A stretch of DNA of 64,000 nt, from NCBI GenBank assembly GCA_027946365.1, contig JAPEUQ010000002.1, positions 3,224,001 through 3,288,000 on the forward strand. Direction: 5' to 3'. A program made the position numbers and the translations under genes. The first letter of the stretch is position 1. Every line of letters starts with the position of its first letter. This stretch comes from Kalmusia sp. IMI 367209. Taxonomy: Eukaryota; Ascomycota; Dothideomycetes; Pleosporales; Didymosphaeriaceae. Below the pieces are notes generated by a model, which ran no database searches, was not told the origin of the DNA, and saw only the letters and a program-made list of their open reading frames with translations. Positions 10,206 through 22,461 of this stretch are shown piece by piece.

Positions 10206-11608
10206 CTATTTCCGCCTCTTCATTACTTTGGTGCACATCTCGATCAGGCCATTCTTCGCATCGCTATCGGGGAAGAAGGCTATCGATTGAATGGCCTTAT
10301 CGACGTATTCTTGTGCTAAAGCGCGTGTTTGTTCGAGACCTGTGCTTCTGGAGACGATATCACGCGCCTACAGTCATGTTAGCGTTCATATCAGAAGCGT
10401 GCGGGAAGATCATGACTGCGTACCTTTTGTACATCGCCAGCTTCAGAGAACTTCCTGCCGACCAGCTTGCCCAAGCTCTTATTATCTTTCCACGCGAATA
10501 GCAGCGGCGCAGTGGCAAGTCCCAGCTCCAGATCTGCACCCGCAGGCTTGCCCAGTTCCTCACCACTAATCGTGTAATCCAGCATGTCGTCCACAAGTTG
10601 GAATGCAAGACCCAGATTCTTGCCATACTGGTACGAAGCCTCCACGACTTCTTGAGAGCTCCCTCCCAAAATTGCGGCCGCTCTGCAAGATTTTGAAATC
10701 AGGGATGCGGACTTGAGGTATGTCTTTTGCAGATAGTAGGTGAGGGTGTTTTCGGTCCATACAGGGTTGCGCTCGTCAGATGCCGTATTCTTGAGTTGCA
10801 TAAATTCGCCTTCTACAAGGTTCGCAATAACGGTTGCGAGGAGTTCTGTGACCTCGGGGTCGCGTAGACGGGCGAGAGCCACAGACGCTCTGCCCAACAG
10901 GAAATCTCCTGCAAGCACAGCCATCTTATTGCCAAATTCGATGTTCGCCGAGGGCGCAGAGCGCCGCGAGATGGAGTGATCTATGACATCGTCGTGAAGT
11001 AGCGAGGCTGTGTGGATAAGTTCTGTGATTTCTGCTAGGCGGCGTTGAGATGGTAGGATATCTGAGTCTTCTGATCGGTAGGTAGCATCATTCGCTATCG
11101 ATGATATGCTGGGGTACTCTGCGTCTGGCGCAGAAGGATTCTCGTCTGAGAGCACGCTCGGACTCGTGATGGGCCTGTTGACGGAGAATGGACTGTTTTC
11201 TCTCGACATATTGGGTGTCAATGCCGTCGCTCTGCTCATGAGCAGCACCAACATGGGCCGCACATATTTTCCTTCGCTCTGTGTATAGTACTTCGCGACG
11301 GTATCCAGTGTGGGGTGTCCCGATCCGAGCAGTTGTCGTATATTACTTGTCAAGAACTTCAACTCTTTCGCAACCGTCTGAAAAGGATCCACGGATATGG
11401 GGGCATTTGGATCGGGCGAGGGTGGGTTGAAGACGTGCTGTGCGGCGGTGACAGCAGCTGCCCATGACGATTGACCTCGCCGGCGCGAGGGGTGGTAGAA
11501 AGCTGTGGTGTTATAAACTTGGGAGCTTGAGCAGTGGCACCGCGGGAGAGTCGCATGCGAACTTCTAGTGGCGAAGCTCGTCGCGAGCCGTGTACCGCGG
11601 CTCGTCAT
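10206..11608 (-). CDS. COQ1: Long-chain polyprenyl diphosphate synthase, ubiquinone side chain (mitochondrial)
   Basis: Makes the polyprenyl tail of ubiquinone by repeated condensation of isopentenyl diphosphate. Exons are 11608-10424 and 10367-10206 (448 aa), with a 56-nt intron. An Arg/Ser/Thr-rich presequence covers the first 50 residues. The first Asp-rich motif is DDVID at about 206-210 (LLHDDVIDHS) and the second is DDMLD at about 340-344 (FQLVDDMLDY). GKYVRPMLVLLMSRA marks the start of the trans-prenyltransferase core. A Ser/Pro-rich insertion of about 55 residues (about 128-185) separates helices upstream of the first motif, as is common in filamentous fungi. The open frame extends upstream only through non-ATG codons, so the ATG at 11608 is chosen. 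Chain length is not predictable by eye. Confidence 0.93.
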
Positions 11609-11858
11609 AGAAGAGATGGTATCGGAGACAACCACTGCGGGTGCAATTGAGCCTGCTCAAATGGTTTTTAAGGGCTGGAAAGGGTTTAGAAGTAGCGAAA
11701 GGCAGCTTGCAATGGGAGATATCGGAAAGTTTTGGAGCTGGAGGGCTAATCATGACGCGCTAGTCATTGTTAGATAATCCATCGGCGGGTCCAACGCCGA
11801 CTGATCTAGGAATCAGCTCCAGCACTGATCAGATCTGCGGAACTCCACCACACTCGCC

Positions 11859-12716
11859 ATGGTGTTGCTTACTATGTCCACAGGCGCTGTGCGCGCACTC
11901 TCCAAAGTTGAAAAGATAGCGCCAGACGAGCATGCAGAGCTCCAGCGCCCCAACGAACCCCCGCTGACAGACCCAACGCCTGGGAACCCCATCTCGCACG
12001 CCCAGTTGATAAACCTCTCGAAACTACTCAAGAGGCATGCTACCAAACTACGCACCGATGAGATAGACACAACTAGAGGAGAGGATGAAGAGAACGAACA
12101 AGAAGAGGAGACTGAACCTACCGCCACGCTCGACGCGCTCCTCCGAGGCTCCTCCATCTACACCCCACCACCCCTGCCCAAGAAAGAGCCCACCCCCCAA
12201 TACATAGCCCTTATGGCCCGCCTACGGGCCGAAGAAGAAGCCCGCGTCTACGAGCGCATGCTGAATCCGAATCCTCTTGTCAAGACTGAAACCTTCTCGC
12301 AGCGCTTCCCTAATGCCGCAACGCCCTTCTCCCTCTCCACCCCCTACGACCGTGTCGACGAGGACGACCTGAGCTACGAGGAAGTTCACCGCCAAATTAT
12401 CCTCATAATCAACGTGCTAGTCTCTATAGTAGCGTGCGCAGTCTTTATATGGGTTGCCGCGAGGCATTGGAGTGTGCCAAAGCGGCTGGGCTTAAGCATG
12501 GGTGGGAGCGGAGCTGTTGCAATCGCCGAGGTTGTTGTGTATAGTGGCTATGTGAGGAGGATTGCCGAAGCGAAGAAGAAGGAGAAGAAGAAGCCTGAGA
12601 TCAAGAAGATTGTGCAGAGCTGGGTCATTGATGGTAGTGGGAAGGACGGTAGTATTTCGTCAGGTAAAGAGAAGTTCGATGAGGGATTTCGCTACAGAAA
12701 GGGCAAGCATCGCTAA
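11859..12716 (+). CDS. VMA12: V-ATPase assembly factor Vma12/Vph2-like, ER membrane
   Basis: Single-exon protein of 285 aa. Vma12 works with Vma22 in the ER to assemble the V0 sector of the vacuolar H+-ATPase. The family signature is clear: LDALLRGSSIYTPPPLPKKE followed by YIALMARLRAEEEARVYERM (about residues 120-150). Two hydrophobic segments follow at about 188-212 (IILIINVLVSIVACAVFIWV) and 220-240. A highly basic cytosolic tail rich in Lys (EAKKKEKKKPEIKK) comes next. The acidic stretch at about 65-85 is low complexity. It is divergent from COQ1 (250 bp) and converges on VAC14, with only 119 bp between stop codons. Confidence 0.9.
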   Translation: MVLLTMSTGAVRALSKVEKIAPDEHAELQRPNEPPLTDPTPGNPISHAQLINLSKLLKRHATKLRTDEIDTTRGEDEENEQEEETEPTATLDALLRGSSIYTPPPLPKKEPTPQYIALMARLRAEEEARVYERMLNPNPLVKTETFSQRFPNAATPFSLSTPYDRVDEDDLSYEEVHRQIILIINVLVSIVACAVFIWVAARHWSVPKRLGLSMGGSGAVAIAEVVVYSGYVRRIAEAKKKEKKKPEIKKIVQSWVIDGSGKDGSISSGKEKFDEGFRYRKGKHR

Positions 12717-12835
12717 AAAGATCAACCGGGTGTATCTACCATGTTCAATCCAAGAAACACAGATAGGGCCTGCTGAACTCCAGCCGCAATGCAATCGGAG
12801 GATCCAACGGTAAGAAGAAGGTCTATAAAGGGAAT

Positions 12836-15800
12836 TTACTTCTTCTTTCGTCCTGCCACACCACCAGCGAACCGACCCAACCCGCCCAAGCTGCCCCTTG
12901 GCTTGTGTCCGGGAGCCTGCTGCCCTGTCGATGCTGGCAACGGTCGCCCCACAGGAGGCGTTGGTCCAGACAAACGAGGGTTCTTCGGAGGAACTTCCGG
13001 CGGACCTTTCTCTTTCTCTACAGGGCTGGTACCTACACCAACATCCTCGCCCAGACTTGCCAATCTGGCGTTCTTCCTCGCACGCTCTTGCGTGTTCTTG
13101 AACTTATCGAGCAACTCAACCCACTTGACGCCACCGTCCTCTCTTGCCTTGAGTCGATTTGGCCGCTCGAAATTGGGTCCGGTATTTCCTAGGGTACCGG
13201 AAGGGGCACTGGGAGAACCGGTCTCTGAGCTCTTTTGCCTCAAGTGGTTAAAATTGGAAGTAGGAACGTACCCGCGGGGCGTCATGTGGAGGTAGCCGAT
13301 TGCTGAGACGCTATTTAACCTGTTTTTCAGGGCTGCGAAAGCAGAGGATTGCGGAAGGAGCATTAGAAGGCCGTAGAGGCATTTATAGAGGTACGGGTAT
13401 CTTTCTGGCTCGAGGAGTTGCATACGTAGGTCTGGAAGTGTCAGGATATATCTGGAAAGAAGAAAGCTTTCGTACATGTAAATACGGGTGATTCGATAAG
13501 CTGCACGAGCTTATCAATTTGGATCAGCATATTGACCGTCATTTCGAGGTCGGCACTACTGATGTTAGCTTACTTTGCCCTCAAGAGTACAGTTGGCTTA
13601 CTTACAAGATCTGGAGAAGGTGATAGGCTTGCTCATATGCTTGAGCTAAAAGACAAAGTGAAAATGTGGCGACAGCGTTGTGACACCACGATTTAAATAA
13701 AGATACAAAGAATGATTGTCCGTCTCTGGAGTCCAGATTTCTAAGCCGTCTCCTCAGATCTGCTAGTTCTGGAGCTGTGATGAGGTTGTTGTTAAGATTT
13801 TGCACCATGATGCTAGCAAACTCGACATCCTATAATTCGAGTCAGAGAGTTCCAAGGTTAGAGCACGGCTGCATTTACCTCATCTTTCTCCAAGCAATCC
13901 GCCATCGTGCGATAGATGCGTTCTGCACTCAAGGTGACACACAATTGGCGAATGATCAAGTTGCCTCTTGTCTCTAGCAACCGGCGGTCGGTACAAAACA
14001 ATTTCAAGAGGTTAACCATGAAAGAAGTGAAATATGAATCGTCACTATTCTTCGATATTTGTGAGAGCAGTAAAAGGTCGCGAGTCACAACTGCTTCTGA
14101 AGGATCGGAAAGTGTTTTGAGAAGAGCAGGGAAAGTCCCGTCCTCGACGGAGAGTATCTGTTCACCCACATCAGCAGCTTTCGGTAATGATTACAGAGAG
14201 AGAAGCGCACTTTGCCCGGCGCCATCCTATGTAGCATGATCAACCATGCAATGGCAGCTACACGAGTGGCTTCGTGTTCGTTGAGGAATTGCAGAGTGAG
14301 AGCATTCACTGCCGCTTGAAAGTCGAGCTCCGGGATCGGACGCGGTGAGGGACCACGTTCTTCCGCTGGTGTCGGGGTCCTCGTTCCTTTACTATCTACT
14401 GATCTCACATCCGTCCTGTCTTGGATCACTGTTTTAAGTAAACGTGCGGATAGATTTGAATCCCGCCGTTCGGCCCCGGTGAGCTCTTTTCCAAGGGCTG
14501 AGAGTGATGTAGGAAGCTGTATCTGGCCGCCCGTGCTACCCTCTGGCCGACGGCTATCATCGGAAAGTGACATGATATAGTCCATTAGTGAAGCATTCAC
14601 CTTGATTGCTGCTTGGCGAATGGATTCGAGATCGTGTGACATCCTAGGCAGCACATGCGTCAGTAGACTCGGTACAAACGGCATGATCTCTTCGGGGCAG
14701 ATATCGAAGAAACTATCGATCCAGCGAAGTGTTGTGAGTAGAATTTCGTGATTTTCAGATTCTGGGGGTCTGTCAGTGGAGGTATTTCGGCTATATGGAC
14801 GAGTAGATTACCTTTATCGCCAAAGGGTGCCTCCAAAAACCTCACCAAGATCTCTAAGATCTTAGGGTGCTCGACTTGAACGTCTTGCCCAGGCATCCAA
14901 TCACCGTCGCCGCTGGCTGACTTGTCATCGTCAATCGCTATGGAAGCGCTATCGCCACTGCCATCATTTTTCTCATCCACAGACCCTCGTCGATCCACAA
15001 TCGCACTACTGTCTGCGTCGCTTTCTGCGTCTCCTCCACTGCGGAAGCTAGAGGTTGACTTGTTGAACTCATCTCCCTGACTTTTCTTACTCTCGGCTAT
15101 ACCACGTTTAATTCGTGCTATCTTCCTAATCTCGCTCAAAAATCTATCCAATGCGGTTTGTGTGGCTATGTAGACGTCTTGATTCTCGTCGCTGAGGAAC
15201 TTGAAGAGACCGCCTAGGAACCGGGGAAGGAATGCAACAAGCTCAAGGTCCGGTATAGAGTCCAGCAAAGTGATCCATGCTACTAGAAATATGCGAGTGA
15301 AAGGGCTCAAGACGTTGATGCGTTCTTCGAGGAGGGGTAGGAATCGTTCGAGTGAGAAAGCGGTCGGAAGATCCTGAGGCGGTTTTTCTTGGTCAGAACC
15401 ACTTTCGCCTGCCGTATCTTCGGGTGCATGCAAAATGGAAACGTAGGAGGCGGCCGATTCGGCGACGATATCTTTGATCAATCTGTCAAGTAATTCTGCT
15501 CCATTCTTGACGGAGAGCTCGTTGTCGGCCGCAAGCTATGCCTTTGCGGTCAGCCATATTCCCGGATACGGCGAAGGAGGTGTAAGAAAATCGTACTACC
15601 TTGCAGAGGGCATCGAAAACCTGGTTGAAGTAAACCAGGATTTCCCCCTTGGCAACTTTTGCGATGTTGTACATGCTCTCACACGCATAGTATCGAACAC
15701 GAGCATCTTGGTCGGTGAAGCAGGCGAGCACAGGAGGAACGATTTCTTCGAGATAGCGAGCGACGTCCTACACAGGCATTAGCAGCATCGGTGAGTCGTT

Positions 15801-16044
15801 CACCTTTACATACAGGGCCCAAGGCTATCGAGGCCGCAGCCAGCCCGATGAGGCCGCCGTTCCTGGCGTGCGGCTGGTGGACTGCGTACGCATATTCGTG
15901 GCAGAGCTGGGAGACAATGCGCTGGATTTTGTCAAAGTCTCCCGCGGCGAGCGATTCGCGAATCAAGCCCTCGAGTTCGAGGGCACCGCTCTTCCGCTTG
16001 TCGTAGAGCTTGTCGTTGAGGGCTTTCGTGATATTTGGATCCAT
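12836..16044 (-). CDS. VAC14: Vac14, scaffold of the Fab1/PIKfyve PtdIns(3,5)P2 complex
   Basis: HEAT-repeat scaffold that holds Fab1 kinase and Fig4 phosphatase on the vacuole/endosome membrane. Eight exons: 16044-15814, 15767-15600, 15535-14812, 14761-14211, 14157-13879, 13829-13606, 13555-13476 and 13431-12836. They sum to 951 codons (950 aa), close to the family size. Conserved stretches are the N-terminus [20 protein letters not shown], the core [20 protein letters not shown], and the C-terminal Vac14 domain with [20 protein letters not shown]. All splice joins are phase-consistent; intron 4 uses the weaker donor GTGCGC. An acidic, Ser-rich disordered insert lies at about 205-275, and the C-terminal 130 residues are Gly/Pro/Lys-rich. 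Its neighbours VMA12 and the DENND6-like gene are also endomembrane genes. Confidence 0.93.
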
Positions 16045-16537
16045 GCTGTGATTATCGCAGGGGTCTCTCTACATGGCGGGAGAAGGGTGCTATCGAATGC
16101 AACTATGGAACGACGCCATTCACTCTGGCTGTGGTAGACGCTGCAGACCTCGAGGTTGTGGTCGTGGCTGTTGCTCTCGAGGGCTTTCGCTGCACGTTGT
16201 GGCTGGCGCCCACGGCTGCACGGCTGCACGTCATAGCACGTCGACTAGCTGCTTGCGCGGTGTCCTGTGCCGCCAGTATCGATAGACGCGAAACCCTCTC
16301 CTCCCCTCGCGTCGAGAGGTGCAGCCTACGTCCTCTACGCCTCGATACATTCGTAAATCGAAGACCATGACGCGCTGCAGCACCCCTCGCCATTCCACAA
16401 AGTCAGGCTCCGCACTCTAGCAACGCCATGTGCACTTATGCCGCGTGCCCTATGCCCATATAACTCGAGCTATCACCAACCTATCTGGCGACCCCACGAC
16501 TTCAGATTCTCTGCTCCCGCCGTCCTGCCAGCTAGAC
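16045..16537. other. Divergent promoter, VAC14 / DENND6-like
   Basis: 493 bp between divergent start codons. Frames antisense to VAC14 extend into it but match nothing. Regulatory motifs are not evident. Confidence 0.6.
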
Positions 16538-18344
16538 ATGGAGAAGGTCAAGAATAAGATTCTGCACCCTTACCGACGATCCCGCCAGCCAGAAGGAACA
16601 AGGCAGGATTCCGCTGTCTCCCGCACTGGCTTTAACGACTGGGCTGTAGCTTTGTAAGCCACCACTGGCGGCTCTCCGTCTTAGCCTGAGCTTATCTCTC
16701 CAGTGTTGTCTGTAATTTCAACGTCGACGTCGGTAGGTAAGAGTGCTCTCTTACGCGAGCAGAGCTAGTCGTTGATATATGTGTCCTAGGTCCTGAAATA
16801 GAAATCATCTACCCACCTGATGTGAACTTCTCTCAGGCAGATCTCAGCGCCATCTGCTTCAACAGGTATTCGCTATCCGCCATTGTGATGTAACAAACTT
16901 AACAAGACTTGAACAGTTTTCCAGAGCAGCAAAACACCGAGACAGTCGAAGACCTTGCTTTCAACTTCACCATCACCAATACTTCCCCAGATGTCAACAT
17001 ATCTTCGCCACGTGCCCCTTATGGCAGCCCTGATACCTTTTACGGCACGTGCGTCTTCCGTCAAGAGTTCGACCATACCATGAAGAGAAGTTTCAACCAA
17101 CGAACACTCGTTCTTGTCTCGCATCACAATTTCCTCTCCTTCTATAACCGTCTACTACACTACATGACAGAGTCTGGCGTGATCAGTGACCCAATCGCTC
17201 TAGAAGCAGCGTATAACTCAATGGCCACATGGCCCTCTCCAATGCTTGGGCGACAAGAGTTGCCCTTCATGGGCGAAATCATAAACTTGGACATCGCTCC
17301 CCACTTCGCTTTCCCTCTCCAAGGCCTACCGGGTCCGACCCCACTAATTTCAGACAAACTTTCATCAATCTACGCATACGAGCCAATGGGGTCGTGGGAT
17401 ATACTGATGCACTTCATGCCATGCATCACCGACCTGTACGTTATATACGAGAAGCTGGTGCTCTGCGAGAATGTGATAGTCATAGCCAAGTCACCCCAAC
17501 TAGCAAGCGAAGCTGTGTCCTCTCTGGTTGATCTCGTTCGACCAGTTCCATACGCTGGAATCATCAAACCTTATATGACTATGCAAGCAGATTTTAGATG
17601 TATTGGCATAGATGGTGGAACACCCAGGCCTTTCATAATCGGCATTACAAGTACGTATTCTAGCACATCGACTCATCTATATCATAAACATGTAAAGATT
17701 TAAAAGAGTGTTACTGACTTGCGCCCGGATGCATAGACCCTTTCCTACTCAAACGTATCATTTCCGCAACAGAGAGTAGCCAACGCCTCAGACCACATAT
17801 ATTGTACCTGCAGAATTTCGATGGTCCCGTGCCAGTCAAAAGGCACCACTCTATCCACCACAAGTCAAGCCGTAATGCACTGCTGGACCTTCCTGGCGGT
17901 GGCATCGAAGCACGTATGCCTTCAAAACGTTTCTTGAAGTCGGACCACATCATTGTCTCTCATATCGAAGCGCTTATCAAGAGCGGTGACCAAACTCACG
18001 AGCTAGGCCCACTGATTCGGCGACATTTTGCAGAACTCACAGCTCAATTCATTGCACCAATTAACCGCTATCTTACTACCACTAACGTCGTCTCTCCTGG
18101 TGGCAATCAACGCTATGCGAGCTTTTCTGTTGTCGACTTCTTACGCAACCTTGCGAAGCATGGGACTAGCATTAAGATCCGAGGACAGGGTCCCATACAA
18201 CGGCATCGTGCGAGGGATGCACTGTATGAGACGTTTTGTCATTCGCTCAATTTCCACTCGTGGCTTGAAATGAAAATTGCTCTGGAGACAGAGGCTAGTG
18301 CCGGTTTATTAGGTTCAAGCAACGCAACAAGGGAAGTTGATTGA
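16538..18344 (+). CDS. DENN-domain protein, DENND6/FAM116-like
   Basis: Predicted Rab guanine-nucleotide exchange factor of the tripartite DENN type. In animals DENND6 acts on endosomal Rab14. Five exons: 16538-16653, 16704-16732, 16790-16865, 16917-17650 and 17737-18344 (520 aa), including a 29-nt exon. The uDENN start is recognisable as VVCNFNVDVGPEIEIIYPP, followed by FSQADLSAICFNSFPE. Then come the strand TFYGTCVFRQEFD and the cDENN core ILMHFMPCITDLYVIYEKLV with LCENVIVIAKSPQ. The dDENN part ends with FLRNLAKHG and a charged C-terminus. Exon 2's donor must be GTAGGT at 16733, because using the GTAAGA four bases later creates a stop. Rab specificity in this fungus is unknown. Confidence 0.85.
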
Positions 18345-19319
18345 ACAGAATTGAGCGTAACAAGTCGAAACAGCATCGAATATATCAAGCAGCTGGCTGC
18401 TTACCCTGAGCTCAAACACAATACCACATTTCGTCCTGTTCGATCTTCACTGCTGATAGGCTCCAACTAGCAACTACGCGGAGACCGAACATGCGCTCGG
18501 CACTTACACGTAGTGCGTAGAAACTTATTTAATTAAGAAGGCTAGTGTACCTTGACTACTTTAACGGCTGTTATCAGAACTCGTACATAGCGGCGGCGTG
18601 GTACCTACATGTAATGCGTGAGGAACTCGATGCGCACTATTTGCTCAATATACCGCCGAGGCAGAAGCAACACAGCGAACACGCCACATGACTTTCCACC
18701 CTAATAATAGAAATGGAGATCGGTGCAACACCCCAATACATACGGGCCGGGTCATGATTTTACACTGGAATGAGTTTTGCCTGGTCGCGTTTACTTTAGG
18801 GAGTCTATGCCGCAAATTCAGATCTCATGTCCACCAAGGCTAGGAGATGCAATGAAGAGAAATGAATAGATCTCCTTGCTGGAACATAACTTCATCCATA
18901 GCCTGAATCGTATGCTCTTGTGATGTTCACAGATGTTTGCACAGAATGGGTCATTGGGCTATTTCTTCCACAGCTTGTGCATTATTTCTGGATGTGAACA
19001 GGATAGAAATATTGAAACGCAAATATGCTTATCGCATATGCTGTATTTGGCCATGAATTATACCTTACTCGCAGCTGTGCGATACTAACATTCCAATTGA
19101 AGTTGGCCTCACGCGGTGGTGACAAAGAAGCGCGCTAAGACTCGCTCAAGCCTCACGGCAGGGTGCGTGCGGCCGCCGTCTTTACTACTATCGAGCCGAC
19201 CCTGCTGTCACAACCCCTCCTCTATCACGACGAAGGCTACCTACCACTTTGTGTATTCCTGACGCAACTTAGCTGGGATCCCAGCGGGTCTGAGAGGTAC
19301 CCGTGTCCGCGCCGTCACG
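18345..19319. other. Intergenic, DENND6-like / TAF12
   Basis: About 975 bp, moderately AT-rich. No convincing coding frame, RNA gene or repeat is seen. The last 150 bp lie directly upstream of TAF12 and probably include its 5' UTR. Confidence 0.6.
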
Positions 19320-21304
19320 ATGAGCACACAACCGCAAGGGCCGCAGGGTGCAACAGGGCAGCAACAGGCGCCACAGCTTCTGAAGGCAGATGATGTGCCC
19401 AAGCTGCAGTCTTTGAGCGAAGACCTGAAGCAGAAGTACAGGCCCATATTCCATCAACTGTGGACGACGATCCAAACAAAGCCGGCGGGGAGCCCCGAGC
19501 ACACCCAGGCCCGGCAGAAGCTCCAAGAGTTCTCGCAGAAGCTTATCGCTCAGGAACGGGTGAGGACCTCCTGATTCATCACCGTATCGCTATCACTTCA
19601 TCGAGGCCAAATGCTCACCATATGTATTTGTTTAGGCACACCGCGCAAGGTTCAAACAACCCAACCAGGCTGGCCAGCAGAACCCGCAGCCGAAAGTCGA
19701 ACAACAGCAACAACAGAGTGCGCCAGTACAACAGCAATCACAGAACCAGCCTCCGAATTCGGCCCAAACCCAGCGCCCGACGCAGGTGCCCCACGCACCG
19801 ACCCAAATCGAGCCCGAGATCATCAAGCATGTCCAGAACTTCACTTACTGGCTGCCCGCGGTCGGCCCTCAGGTGGGGACACCAGAGGGAGACAGTAAAA
19901 TCAAGGAGATGCGCAATAGTTACCTCATGGCGCTCAATAGGCAACACAAGGCCAAGCAGCGTATGGCCATGTTGGAGAACATGATCCAGCAGAGACAGAA
20001 GTCAGGACAGGATATTCCCGCAGAAGCGACCAACAACAAGGCACAATTCCAAAAGGAGTACGATTCGGCGAAGGAGTTTGTAGAGAATTTTAGGGAAAAA
20101 CAGAAACAGAACAAGATGGAACACGACCAGCGACGCGCTCAACAGCAACAGCAGCAGAACCAAGAGCCAGCAACGTCGCAACCAGGCCAGCAACCGCCCA
20201 CTCAACAGCAACGTCAAAACTCGCAGCCAAACATCAAAGCAGAACCACAAATCAAAGTCGAAGGGTCAATCCCTCAAGCACCGCCCGCACAGCAACTCGG
20301 AAACGTGCAGGGTGGCCTCCCGCAACAGCCGCAACAAACCCAGCAGCAGCAGCCACAACCGAACGCCCACCCTCAAGCTCCGCCTGCACTAGGCCAGCAG
20401 CCCATGCGACAACCTCCCGCGCCGCTCGCGCAACAGAACCAGCCGCAAAATCAACACCCTCAATTTGCGCAGCCCGGTCAGCCACAATCGCTCCAGCAAC
20501 CTCCGCGCCCACAAATCAACCCACACCAGGCGAATGCGATGCAGCATCCACAAAATAACTCACCGCATCCGCAGTCCGCAACCTCTAACGCTGGACGTCC
20601 GGTCCCGCTTTCTCATCAGGACGCCGTGAGTGCAGCGCAAAGGTCATATTCCAATAACGACGGTCAACGCACTGCTACCCCTATGCAGGGACAGGGCAAC
20701 TTTCACACACCCGGGAGCCGTGAGCGCGAGCAGCTAAATAACCCCAAGATGCCTATCCCGCGGAATCTAAACCTACCTGCGCCCGGCCCAGTTCCTATGG
20801 GTCCAGCTCGGCCTACAATGAGTGGCCCTACCAACGGCGCTCCAGGTCCAATGGGCCAGCCTGTCATCTCCAGGATGCCCCCATTCCAGCTCGAAGGCGA
20901 CAATGACCGTGTCCTCAGCAAGCGCAAACTAGATGAGCTCGTGCGTCAAGTGACTGGTGGTTCAGAGGAGGCCTTGACGCCGGAGGTCGAAGAGGTATGA
21001 TTTAGCAACGTCCAATCGACAAGTCAAGCTCGCTAACAACTCTCAGGCTGTCCTTCAAATGGCAGATGACTTTGTCGACACGGTTATCAGCAATGCCTGC
21101 AAGCTCGCCAAGCTTCGCGAATCGGCACAGCTCGACATTCGCGATCTACAGCTAGTCCTCGAGCGCAACTATAACATTCGCATCCCCGGCTATGCCTCCG
21201 ACGAAGTCCGCACGGTCCGCAGGCTGGTTCCCGCCGCAGGTTGGACTCAAAAAATGAATGCAGTGCAGGCAGCAAAAGTCATGGGTGGGAAGACGGACAT
21301 CTAG
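19320..21304 (+). CDS. TAF12: TAF12, histone-fold subunit of TFIID and SAGA
   Basis: Exons are 19320-19559, 19636-20994 and 21047-21304 (618 aa). The histone-fold domain is at the C-terminus (about 505-590): [16 protein letters not shown], then [20 protein letters not shown], and [20 protein letters not shown]. This is the TAF12 signature; the fold pairs with TAF4 in TFIID and Ada1 in SAGA. It is interrupted by the last intron. The N-terminal 80 residues form a helical domain ([17 protein letters not shown]). The middle of the protein (about 80-500) is a Gln/Pro/Asn-rich low-complexity activator-like region with poly-Gln runs and a short coiled-coil segment around residues 175-240. Length is typical of filamentous fungi. 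Confidence 0.93.
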
Positions 21305-22387
21305 TCCCCTCTTCTATCCATCATTTATGTCCACCTTGCACATCTTCGACGGGAAGTGCTACAGCCTTTGTCCCGCGTCCGGGACTAGATAAGAACGTTG
21401 AGGTCCAAGAGGAACCTAAAAAGAAGATCAAAGACGGCGAGATTCCTGCGAGTAATTACTAAGGAGCGTCTTTCTGACTGTTTCGGAAACGAAGATATCA
21501 AGCCAACGAGCTAGATACACCAGTGGCCTGCACAACCATATCCGAGACTACAATATCCAGGCCGAAAGAGACAAAAGTGCTCACCCGGCCAATTGCGGGG
21601 TACTCATACTATTTCAAGGGAAATGAAGTCGTGCCCAGAGCGTTGACAAACGTAACAGATTATTGCTATATGGCATGGTTTTTAGGCGTGTCCAACATTA
21701 TCAACAAAGGTCTGGAAGGGTGGTTACATCAGTCCTTCTATGAAGCATTTACAAACCCCGTTTGGGAATTCGGTATAGCTTGAGACATGCTTGGTACCGT
21801 GGAATCGGAGTAGGTTAGCTCTGAGATAGTCGTGCTTTATGTACAAGCTTGTCGAACATGGGCAACCTTTCCTTCAATTCACAAGTTGAACTTACTAAGT
21901 AATGTGCCTTGACATACTAGATTAGAGGAGAGCTATCTGTAAATATGCGTGGGTTTGTAAAGTCCACTGCTGTGTATGCCTGTGTATGCCTGGTGAAAGA
22001 TTCTTAATTTTTTAGGAACACATCGGCAGCCTATCTATAAAGCAGGATACATCGAAGTCTCACATTGGATGTCATGTGTAAGTAGATGTATTGACATTCA
22101 GTCGAAACGAATCACACTATGACTTTCATACGCCCTGTTAGATGGAGTTTCAATTCGGATGTTATTGCATCGTTCAAGCCAGACTAACTCGTATGACTAG
22201 CCAATTCAACAGCAAAGACGGTAATAAGTTGAACACAATGGATTCAAGAGCCTAAGAACTTATTTTTGGCAACATTCAGCTGAGATGTTGAGTCGTCAAA
22301 AAACAAGGCCACCGCACATCCCTCTCCGCGCATTGCAACGACGAAAGGGATCGGTAAGAGGGACACACCATCATGTCAAAAAGAAAA
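21305..22387. other. Intergenic, TAF12 / tRNA-Asn
   Basis: About 1.1 kb. An 86-codon frame at 21523-21783 begins with GTG rather than ATG and matches no family. A direct duplication of TGTGTATGCC occurs near 21971-21990. Otherwise I see nothing. Confidence 0.55.
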
Positions 22388-22461
22388 CTCCCCCGCGTGG
22401 GCTCGAACCACGAACCTCCTGATTAACAGTCAGACGCGCTAGCCAATTGCGCCACGGAGGA
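22388..22461 (-). tRNA. tRNA-Asn (GTT), no intron
   Basis: On the minus strand this 74-nt segment folds as a cloverleaf. The acceptor stem is TCCTCCG/CGGGGGA, the D stem GCGC/GCGC, the anticodon stem TCTGA/TCAGG with loop CTGTTAA (anticodon GTT), and the T arm CGTGG-TTCGAGC-CCACG. The discriminator base is G. A run of four T (22387-22384) follows at the 3' end, then a second T-run, as expected for a pol III terminator. Confidence 0.95.

Noticed and set aside
21523..21783. 86-codon plus-strand frame
   Set aside because: Starts with GTG and matches no family.
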